NCBI GenBank assembly: GCA_020847985.1
Contig: JADLBC010000049.1
Location: forward strand, 48,469 to 112,468
From: Dehalococcoidia bacterium
GTDB lineage: Bacteria > Chloroflexota > Dehalococcoidia > Tepidiformales > Tepidiformaceae
DNA length: 64,000 bases
Direction: 5' to 3'
Shown: piece after piece, positions 1-7,799 of the stretch
How the letters are laid out: the number at the start of each line of letters is the position of its first letter
How positions within the stretch are numbered: the stretch's first letter is position 1
Made by a program: the position numbers and the translations under genes
The notes under the pieces: generated by a model
The model's input: the letters and a program-made list of their open reading frames with translations, nothing else
Database searches by the model: none
What the model was told of the DNA's origin: nothing

Positions 1-535
1 CCGTCCCCGCGAGCCACGCCGCGCGGTCCGGGCTTTCGTCGCGCGCGCGATCCGGTGGTGACACGACGCCGGCGGGAAGCGGCCGGAGTGAGCGGAATCC
101 GATCTCCTGCACCAGGGCCGCGCTCCCGTTCACCGTGCCTACCCGCGAACGGAGGAGCAGTGTCCCGCCCGGGCCAGACGGCGCCCACCACACGCCGTTC
201 GCGCGCCCTGCCTCGGATGTGGCGAACGAGAGACGTTGTCCGCGGGTGAGGTCATCCGGCCGGCCCCAGAAGGCCACGGCGGGCACGGCGCCCACGGGCT
301 CGGATGGCGCGTCGGAGCCGGTCAGCAGCGTGGCATCCGCCGCCCACGCTTCGAGTTCGGCCTGCGAGAACTCCACCGGCCCCGACTCCATGAGGACGAT
401 GACATAGGCCGGGACGAGTGGTTTCGCCCGGGCGGGGGCCGCCGGTGCGGCGAGCGACATCGCGAGCAAGATCCCGGAAGCCGTGGCCAGCACGGCAGCA
501 CGTCGCCACATATCGGATGCAGGCATGCGCGACAT
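1..535 (-). CDS. secreted protein of unknown function, C-terminus cut by window edge
   Basis: The reading frame is open from an ATG at 535 to the left edge (178 codons, no stop), so the gene is incomplete. Its N-terminus looks like a signal peptide: Met-Trp-Arg-Arg near residue 9, a hydrophobic stretch at about 13-28, and an Ala-x-Ala site (APARAKP) near residue 37. This points to export. The mature part is Gly/Ala/Pro-rich with the phrases AYVIVLMESGPVEF and AVAFWGRPDDL. I recognise no family. It starts 17 bases after the stop of the S41 protease gene on the same strand, so the two are probably co-transcribed and both act outside the membrane. Start alternatives are the ATG codons at 526 and 511. 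Confidence 0.6.
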   Translation of the reverse strand, partial: MSRMPASDMWRRAAVLATASGILLAMSLAAPAAPARAKPLVPAYVIVLMESGPVEFSQAELEAWAADATLLTGSDAPSEPVGAVPAVAFWGRPDDLTRGQRLSFATSEAGRANGVWWAPSGPGGTLLLRSRVGTVNGSAALVQEIGFRSLRPLPAGVVSPPDRARDESPDRAAWLAGT

Positions 536-552
536 ACCCGCATCGTACGCGC

Positions 553-1887
553 TCAGGGGTTGGCGCGCAGCATTTCGATCGCCTTGAACATCTGGATGTC
601 GCCCTGGTCGATGTACTCCTCGGCGGTCATCTTCACCTCGATGTCGGGCGCGATGCCCACGCCTTCGATCTGCTCACCCTTGGGCGTGAGCCAGCGCGCG
701 ATTGACATGTAGATGGCGCCGCAGTTCGACTGGCCGCAGTCCTTCAGCTGGAACAGCCGGTTGACCGTGCCCTTGCCGAAACTCGTCGTGCCGATGATCT
801 TCGCCCGGCCGTTGTCGCGCAGGGCCGCCGCGAGCACCTCCGCGCCGGAGGCGCTGCCCGCGTCCTGGAGCACGACGATCGGGATACGCGTGAGGATGCC
901 GCCGGCCTTCGCCGAGTCGCTGGATTGCTTCCCTTCGGCATCGATCTGGGAAATGATCACGCCCTTCGCGAGGAACTCGTCGGCGACATCGCGCGTGGCC
1001 GTGAGCAGCCCGCCCGGGTTTGCCCGCAGGTCCACGATCAGCCCCTTGTACCCCTTCGACTCAACGTCCTTCATCTTCGACCGCAATTCCGAGAGCGTCT
1101 GCTCGTGGAATTGCGAGATGTTGACATAGGCGATGTCCGTGGCCACCTTGCCGCTGCGGTCGACGATGGTCTTGCCGCTCTCGCCGGGGATGATCTCCAG
1201 GTTCGGCTCGGTGAAGACGCTCTCGATGGGGATCTCGCCGCGCACCACGGAGATCGTCTCTGTCGAACCGTCCGTGTGCTTCACCTTGAGTACGACCGTC
1301 GTGCCCTTGGGTCCGCGGATGACCTCCACCGCCTGCGAATCCGTCCAGCCGTCGGTCGACTTGCCATCGACCTCGAGAATGATGTCTCCGGTGCGAATGC
1401 CGGCCTTCTCGGCGGGCGAATCGCGGAACGGCGCCACGATCGTGACCTGCCCGCTCGAATCCGAGACGGTGGCGCCGATGCCCTGGTAGCTCGACCCCAT
1501 GTCCAGCGCTCCGCTCTTAATGTCGTCCGGCGTGAGGTAGTGCGTCTCGCGGTCGTTGAGGGAAGTGATCATGCCGCCGATGGCGGCGTCCTTGAGCAGG
1601 TTGGGGTCGAGATTCTTCTTGTCGACGTAATTCTCTTTGAGGAACTCGTAGATCTCGTTGATGCTCACCGCGCCGACGGTGTCATCGACGCGGACCGAGG
1701 CGGTGCGCGTTGAGCCGCCGCCGCTGGTGGTGCCGTTGCCGTCGTCGTCGCCGCCGCGCAGGTCGCGGATGCCGTAGCCGAGGCCGAAGGCGAGCGTGAC
1801 GCTCGCGAGCAGGAGAAAGACGAGGACGGCGGCGCGAGCGGCGCGTTCGGCTCCGCCCGGGCGGGCCGTGCTATGCGGGATATCCAT
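553..1887 (-). CDS. ctpA: S41 family C-terminal processing peptidase (CtpA-like)
   Basis: A 444-residue membrane-anchored serine protease that trims C-termini of extracytoplasmic proteins. An uncleaved signal anchor covers about residues 20-41. A PDZ domain follows at roughly 125-205 (SYQGIGATV, then SPAEKAGIRTGDIILEVDG), then the S41 catalytic domain. The catalytic dyad is visible as Ser345 (or Ser347) in AGSASGAEV and Lys372 in TSFGKGTVN. The frame is open further upstream to 2052, but ATG 1887 puts the membrane anchor at the N-terminus as expected and lies downstream of a plausible promoter. Length is normal for the family. A secreted unknown protein follows 17 bases downstream. Confidence 0.93.
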   Translation of the reverse strand: MDIPHSTARPGGAERAARAAVLVFLLLASVTLAFGLGYGIRDLRGGDDDGNGTTSGGGSTRTASVRVDDTVGAVSINEIYEFLKENYVDKKNLDPNLLKDAAIGGMITSLNDRETHYLTPDDIKSGALDMGSSYQGIGATVSDSSGQVTIVAPFRDSPAEKAGIRTGDIILEVDGKSTDGWTDSQAVEVIRGPKGTTVVLKVKHTDGSTETISVVRGEIPIESVFTEPNLEIIPGESGKTIVDRSGKVATDIAYVNISQFHEQTLSELRSKMKDVESKGYKGLIVDLRANPGGLLTATRDVADEFLAKGVIISQIDAEGKQSSDSAKAGGILTRIPIVVLQDAGSASGAEVLAAALRDNGRAKIIGTTSFGKGTVNRLFQLKDCGQSNCGAIYMSIARWLTPKGEQIEGVGIAPDIEVKMTAEEYIDQGDIQMFKAIEMLRANP

Positions 1888-2292
1888 GCGGGCGAGAACC
1901 GCCTTTCGCGAAGCAAATGTGTAAAGGAAGGAATTCGAGTCTACCCGCCGCCCGGATACGCCGACAATTTCGGCACTTACGTGCCGTTTACTCCCTGCGT
2001 GGTCCATGGGGAGGGGCCTGGCTCGGCCGGCCATCGGTCGCGAACAGGCCATCTGCTGTCAGCCGGGAACTTCGCACTATATCAGTTATGATGCGAAGAG
2101 CCTTGTGGGAGAGCCCTTGGGAGTGCCACCTGGTCGCAATTCCGGCACCTCCCCTGCACGCCAGGTCCCGCGTCCACCCACACTCCACCCTCTGACTCGT
2201 TGTCCTGTCACCGGCGCTCCCTGAACAATCCGGCTAGATGCACGACAACTCCCGTGGTGGGATGCGGGGCGGGCGCGCATCGGGGGTGGGGA
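1888..2292. other. 405-base intergenic region between divergent ctpA and sigma-factor genes
   Basis: No gene is supported here. It holds a likely ctpA promoter on the minus strand (1938-1967). On the plus strand a TATGAT hexamer at 2087-2092 could be a -10 box for the sigma-factor gene, but I see no matching -35 at the right distance. The remaining 200 bases show no clear hairpin or repeat. Confidence 0.4.
1938..1967 (-). promoter_or_regulatory. putative promoter of ctpA
   Basis: Read on the minus strand there is a TTGTCG -35 (1967-1962), an 18-base spacer and a TAGACT -10 (1943-1938), each matching four of six consensus bases. Transcription would begin near 1931, giving a leader of about 44 bases. 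TAGACT recurs as a -10-like box elsewhere in this window. Confidence 0.4.
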
Positions 2293-3084
2293 ATGGACAC
2301 CTGGCAGGATGGCCGCGAACACGATGAGAGCGATGCTCCGCTCGCCGAACTGACAAAGCCCGGCAGCCGGCTCACGCTCGAAGAACAGCAGGACCTCGTC
2401 CTTCAATACACGCCGCTCGTGCGCCGCATCGCGCGGACGCTGCCGCTGGAAATCCCCGGCGTGCTCGAATTCGAGGACGCTGTAGGGTACGGCACCTGCG
2501 GTCTCATCGAGGCCGTCCGCCGGTACGACCCCGAAAAGGGCACGAACTTTCACGCCTACGCCGTTCGCCGCATCCGTGGCGCGATGATCGACGCATTCCG
2601 CCGCATGGACCGCCTCAGCCGCACCATGCGCCAGAAGGCCCGCGAAGTGCAGCGCGCCGAGAGCGAACTTGAGATGATCCTGGGGCGGACGCCGAACGAT
2701 GGCGAGGCCGCCGCGCACCTGGGCATGACCATCGACCAGTTCCGCGATGCGTCATCGAACGCGCGTTGGGTCACCGTTTCGCTCGACCGCATGCTCGACC
2801 GCGACGAAGACGGCGACTCCTTCCCGGCGGCGGAGATGCCGACCAGCGACGAAGGCCTCGATTTCACCCGGAGCTTCGAAGAACGCGAGCTCTACGAGGA
2901 CCTCGCCCGCGCCGTCCAGGGCCTCCCCGACCGCGAACGGCTGGTGGTGTCGCTCTATTATGTTGAGCATCTCACCATGAAAGACATCGCCGCCGTGCTC
3001 GATGTGTCGGAGACGCGCGTCAGCCAGCTTCACGCCCAGGCGGTGAAACGGCTGCGGCGCTCGATGCTCTCCAACGCGGCCTGA
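2293..3084 (+). CDS. FliA/WhiG-type RNA polymerase sigma factor
   Basis: A 263-residue group 3 sigma factor that would direct RNA polymerase to a dedicated promoter set. Region 2 is clear (DLVLQYTPLVRRIAR, FEDAVGYGTCGLIEAV, then FHAYAVRRIRGAMIDAFR, typical of the FliA/WhiG/SigF group). Region 3 follows (SELEMILGRTPNDGEAAAHL) and region 4 ends with an HTH (MKDIAAVLDVSETRVSQLHA). The frame is open to 2200, but ATG 2293 sits behind GGGTGGGG and begins where family members begin. No flagellar gene or anti-sigma gene lies nearby, so the regulon cannot be read from context. A strong terminator follows. Confidence 0.9.
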   Translation: MDTWQDGREHDESDAPLAELTKPGSRLTLEEQQDLVLQYTPLVRRIARTLPLEIPGVLEFEDAVGYGTCGLIEAVRRYDPEKGTNFHAYAVRRIRGAMIDAFRRMDRLSRTMRQKAREVQRAESELEMILGRTPNDGEAAAHLGMTIDQFRDASSNARWVTVSLDRMLDRDEDGDSFPAAEMPTSDEGLDFTRSFEERELYEDLARAVQGLPDRERLVVSLYYVEHLTMKDIAAVLDVSETRVSQLHAQAVKRLRRSMLSNAA

Positions 3085-3104
3085 CGTCCGCACGAAACCT
3101 CTTC

Positions 3105-3136
3105 AATGCGCCCCGGCGGAACCGCCGGGGCGCATT
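3105..3136 (+). terminator. intrinsic terminator after sigma factor gene
   Basis: A perfect 15-base inverted repeat (AATGCGCCCCGGCGG, two bases, then its complement) lies 20 bases after the sigma-factor stop and ends in TTT. The 210 bases from here to 3346 hold no other signal I can support. Confidence 0.75.
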
Positions 3137-3346
3137 TCGTTGGTACCACGGGCGAAACCGGTGGCATCGGGGTGTTCGCGATGACAAATGCACCCCTTCC
3201 CCTCAACCGTTGCCCCCTCAGAGTCACGCACTCGCTGCCGAAGATAGGGGAGAGGATTGGCCGCATGCCGGGCGCGAAAGCGATTCGGCAGGTGGCCGCG
3301 AGGTGGGCGGCCCGCACGGCCGCAAGTATGGAGATGAGGGAAGGAT

Positions 3347-4117
3347 ATGCCCGACCGATACGAAGAGAGCTTCCGGAACGCGGTCGCGTTCGTCACGCAC
3401 ACGCGCGAGTACCGCTCGTCCGATGTGCTGCCCGCGCTTGCGCGCCAGGGCTATACCACGACCGAGCGTCCGCACGACCGTGAAACGGAACGGCTCCTCG
3501 CGCAATTCGGCCCTGACCTCGTCGTCCTGGCCATCGACCCGCGCGCCGAGGGCGATGTCGCGCTCGTGCGTGCCGTGGCTCGCGCGAGCAGCGCGACCCT
3601 GCTGGTGATCGCGCCAGGCCCGAACCCGCAGGGGATGAGCTCGGCCCTCGAAGCCGGCGCCGACCTCTGCCTGCGCGATACCGACGGCGTCGATGTGCTC
3701 ACCGCGCAGCTCGTGGCCCTCGGCCGCCGCCGCGTGCAATCCGCCCCGGTGGAGACCGAGGATGAGCCGAGCGTCATCAACGTGCGCGACCTCATGCTCG
3801 ATTTCGACCGCTGCCAGGCGGTGCGCAACCACGAGACCATCCCGCTCACGCCCACGGAGTTCAAGATCCTGGCCTACCTCGCCCGCAACGCCGGCAAGGT
3901 GGTGAGCCCGGTCGAAATCCTCCGCGCGGTGCAGGACTACACCTACTCTGAGCGCGAAGCGCAGGAGATCGTGAAGGTCTACATCCGGCGCATCCGCCGC
4001 AAGGTCGAAGTCGACCCGGCGGAGCCGAGCTACATCATCAATGTCCGCGGCTTCGGCTACATGCTCGAGCGCCGCGCGCAGCGCCGCGAATCGGTAACGC
4101 GCCAGGCCGCCGCCTGA
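3347..4117 (+). CDS. OmpR-type winged-helix regulator with degenerate receiver domain
   Basis: A 256-residue DNA-binding regulator. The N-terminal ~125 residues have the receiver fold layout, but the phosphorylation residues are gone. The acidic pair after strand 1 reads Thr-His (AFVTHTRE). The phospho-acceptor position reads Ala in PDLVVLAIDP. The switch Lys position reads Asp in ADLCLRDTD. The C-terminal domain (about 145-245) is a standard OmpR/PhoB winged helix: LTPTEFKILAYLARNAGKVV, then EIVKVYIRRIRRKV and NVRGFGYML. It should therefore bind DNA without classic phosphorelay. No histidine kinase is adjacent. The start follows a GAGGGAAGG ribosome site. A strong terminator ends the unit. 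Confidence 0.88.
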   Translation: MPDRYEESFRNAVAFVTHTREYRSSDVLPALARQGYTTTERPHDRETERLLAQFGPDLVVLAIDPRAEGDVALVRAVARASSATLLVIAPGPNPQGMSSALEAGADLCLRDTDGVDVLTAQLVALGRRRVQSAPVETEDEPSVINVRDLMLDFDRCQAVRNHETIPLTPTEFKILAYLARNAGKVVSPVEILRAVQDYTYSEREAQEIVKVYIRRIRRKVEVDPAEPSYIINVRGFGYMLERRAQRRESVTRQAAA

Positions 4118-4140
4118 CACCGCACCGGCGATGAAACCGC

Positions 4141-4173
4141 GAAGGGGCGGGCCACTGCGGCCCGCCCCTTCTT
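4141..4173 (+). terminator. intrinsic terminator after response regulator-like gene
   Basis: A 13-base perfect stem (GAAGGGGCGGGCC with its complement) closes a 5-base loop and runs into TTC/TT. It separates the regulator from nfo. Confidence 0.75.
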
Positions 4174-4236
4174 CGTGCCCGGCCAACCTAACGTACGCAC
4201 AAAGTGACCGGTATACTCGCCCCACGGGGGTGAGGC

Positions 4237-5097
4237 ATGCGCATCGGAGCACACGTATCGAGCGCGGGCGGCCCGCACACCGCGTTCCCGAAAGCGCTCG
4301 CCATGGGCGCGGAAGCGCTGCAGGTGTTCCTTTCGGCCCCCCAGCAATGGCGCCTCCCCGCGCTGTCCGATGAGCAGGCGGAAGCCTTCATCGCCGCGCG
4401 CGGCGAAGCCGCCATCCCCGTGTTCACCCACGCCATCTACCTGAGCAACTTCGGCAGCCAGGACGAGGCCATCCAGGAGAAGTCGGTCGCATCGCTCGGG
4501 GGCTACCTGGAGTGGGCCGGCCGGCTCGGGATCGAAGGCGTCATCGTGCACGTGGGCAGCCACCTCGGCCTCGGTTTCGATGCCGTGCGCGACCAGGCCT
4601 GCCGGCTGCTCGGCACCGTGCTCGAACGCGCGCCGGAGCACGTGAGCCTTCTGCTCGAGAACAACGCCGGGCAGGGGAACTGCATGGGCCGCAGCTTCGC
4701 CGAACTGGGCAGCCTCATCCGCGGCCTCGGTGATGACCCGCGCCTTGGCATCTGTCTCGATACCTGCCACGCCTTCGCCATGGGGTACGACATCGCGAAC
4801 ACGGAAGGCTGCGAGCTGGCGCTCACCGAGCTCGCGAACGAACTCGGCCCCGGCCGCCTGCGCGCGGTGCACGCGAACGACAGCAAGGGAGCGCTCGGCG
4901 GGGTGAAGGACCGCCACGAGAACATCGGCGAAGGTTCCATCGGGTACGACGGCTTTCGCACGCTCATGGCGCACCGCGCGTTCGCCGATGTGCCGTTCCT
5001 GCTGGAAGTCCCGGGGATCGATGGCAAAGGCCCCGACGCCGAGAACATCCGCCGGCTGAAGCAGCTTCGCGATGAGGCGGGCGCGCCCGGCGCGTGA
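4237..5097 (+). CDS. nfo: endonuclease IV (AP endonuclease)
   Basis: A 286-residue zinc-dependent AP endonuclease that cuts DNA 5' of abasic sites in base excision repair. The TIM-barrel metal ligands are all visible in order: His in FTHAIYLSN, His in VIVHVGSH, Glu in LLLENNAGQG, Asp and His in ICLDTCHAF, His in AVHANDSK, Asp/His in DRHENIGEG and Glu in FLLEVPG. The N-terminal MRIGAHVSSAGG is typical. The start has a GGGGTGAGG ribosome site 2-3 bases upstream. A TATACT hexamer at 4212-4217 may be its -10 box, but the -35 is weak. Length is normal. Confidence 0.96.
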   Translation: MRIGAHVSSAGGPHTAFPKALAMGAEALQVFLSAPQQWRLPALSDEQAEAFIAARGEAAIPVFTHAIYLSNFGSQDEAIQEKSVASLGGYLEWAGRLGIEGVIVHVGSHLGLGFDAVRDQACRLLGTVLERAPEHVSLLLENNAGQGNCMGRSFAELGSLIRGLGDDPRLGICLDTCHAFAMGYDIANTEGCELALTELANELGPGRLRAVHANDSKGALGGVKDRHENIGEGSIGYDGFRTLMAHRAFADVPFLLEVPGIDGKGPDAENIRRLKQLRDEAGAPGA

Positions 5098-5161
5098 CCC
5101 CGCTGCTGTGGCTCCTTCCCCGGGGTGCCGTTAGTCTGGAAACCCGAGGACGACAGCGAAC

Positions 5162-5458
5162 ATGACCAAGCTCACCCCCCAACTGCTGGATGAATGCGCC
5201 GAATGGGTCTGGGAACAGATGCAGGAAGACGGCGTGTACCTCGCCGGCGAAGTGGTGGACCTCATCCTCGCGGTCGAACGGGAGCTTGGCATCCAGGCCG
5301 GCGCCGCCGCGGAAAACGCGCCTCGCATCGAACGCGAACTCATCGATCGCGGTGTCTCCGGCAACCCGAACGCCATCACGGCGGACGTGATCCGCGTGGT
5401 CCTCGAATGGGAGGACGAGTTCCTGGGCCTCGCCGGCATCGCCCGCGCCGACTGCTGA
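5162..5458 (+). CDS. small acidic protein of unknown function
   Basis: A 98-residue protein with many acidic residues and predicted helical character (LLDECAEWVWEQMQEDGVY, then VVDLILAVERELGIQ). It has no signal peptide or membrane segment. I recognise no family. Codon use matches the neighbours and the frame has a third-position GC bias like them, so it looks real. It lies 64 bases after nfo and could be co-transcribed with it. A hairpin begins directly after its stop codon. Confidence 0.6.
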   Translation: MTKLTPQLLDECAEWVWEQMQEDGVYLAGEVVDLILAVERELGIQAGAAAENAPRIERELIDRGVSGNPNAITADVIRVVLEWEDEFLGLAGIARADC

Positions 5459-5480
5459 GGCGATTGACGGACCAATCGCC
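5459..5480. repeat. 8-base perfect inverted repeat after the small ORF
   Basis: GGCGATTG, a 6-base loop, then CAATCGCC starts directly behind the TGA stop. It has no T-run, so it is a weak terminator at best. It overlaps a TTGACG -35-like box, so it could also be an operator of the glmS transcription unit. Confidence 0.45.
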
Positions 5481-5493
5481 CGCGGGCGAGACT
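5464..5493 (+). promoter_or_regulatory. putative promoter of the glmS ribozyme-glmS unit
   Basis: TTGACG at 5464-5469, an 18-base spacer and GAGACT at 5488-5493. The -35 is good and the -10 matches only three of six bases. Transcription would start near 5500, about 60 bases before the ribozyme cleavage site, which is a sensible arrangement. Confidence 0.32.
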
Positions 5494-5559
5494 GGGTCGG
5501 CAAGCAGGAGGTGAATCGCGCGGAAACAACCGCGGCATCCCAGGACGTGAAACCAGTGA

Positions 5560-5706
5560 AGCGCCAGGTCCGCGGCCACACCGGCCACGGATGACGAGGC
5601 GGGGGCAGTATCGAAACACTCGGCGGATGGCCCCCCGGCATGCACAGTCGTCAGGCAGCGGCCAAACCAGCACGGGCAACCGGCTGACAGATCCGCTCCC
5701 ACGTGC
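5560..5706 (+). ncRNA. glmS self-cleaving ribozyme (GlcN6P-responsive)
   Basis: The leader of glmS carries the conserved core of the glmS ribozyme. A5560 precedes GCGCC at 5561, the predicted cleavage site. A P2 hairpin follows (TCCG-c-GGCC 5569-5577 with GGCC-a-CGGA 5583-5591, loop ACACC). Then come the invariant strings TGACGAGG (5592-5599), TATCGA (5609-5614) and TCGGCGGAT (5620-5628), enclosed by the P3 stem GGGGGC/GCCCCC (5601-5606 with 5630-5635). P3.1 can form between CGA (5612-5614) and TCG (5620-5622). P4/P4a is likely GTCAG 5650-5654 with CTGAC 5684-5688. The known role is cleavage of the mRNA when glucosamine-6-phosphate is plentiful, lowering glmS expression. The 3' limit of P4 is approximate. 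Assignment is by eye, without a covariance model. Confidence 0.85.
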
Positions 5707-5830
5707 GAAGGGTGTCGCGCACCCTCCCCACACGTCCACCTCAACCTCACGCCCAGTCTCGCGGCCCGGTCCATCCCGGCCGCCCAGCGCCACCGCATAC
5801 CCGGTGGCGCCAGAGGGAGTTTGCTGAGTT

Positions 5831-7681
<1,851 letters not shown>

Positions 7682-7702
7682 CGGACGATAGGGCAGGTAA
7701 CG

Positions 7703-7739
7703 AGCGGCCCTTCCCGGGTTGGGAGCCGGGTGGGCCGCT
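7703..7739 (+). terminator. terminator-like hairpin after glmS
   Basis: An outer stem AGCGGCCC/GGGCCGCT and an inner stem CCCGG/CCGGG form one long hairpin 21 bases after the glmS stop. No proper T-run follows. The ppsA -35 box sits in its loop side and the -10 begins three bases after it, so terminator and promoter are physically merged. Confidence 0.5.
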
Positions 7740-7747
7740 GGTATAAT
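7719..7747 (+). promoter_or_regulatory. promoter of ppsA
   Basis: TTGGGA (7719-7724), a 17-base spacer and a perfect TATAAT (7742-7747). Transcription should begin near 7754, giving a leader of about 45 bases that ends in a GGAGGT ribosome site before ATG 7800. This is the clearest housekeeping promoter in the window. Confidence 0.72.
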
Positions 7748-7799
7748 TCGCGCTGCTATCAGCCGCACCTATGATGCCCCCGCGGAGGTATAGGCTCTC

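Noticed and set aside
3224..4252. 342-codon minus-strand frame opposite the winged-helix regulator
   Set aside because: Composition is that of a GC-frame shadow; the plus strand has intact regulator motifs and a ribosome site.
5464..5706. Reading the glmS leader as a coding region
   Set aside because: Short frames here (for example 5591-5827) lack codon bias, and conserved ribozyme strings explain the sequence.
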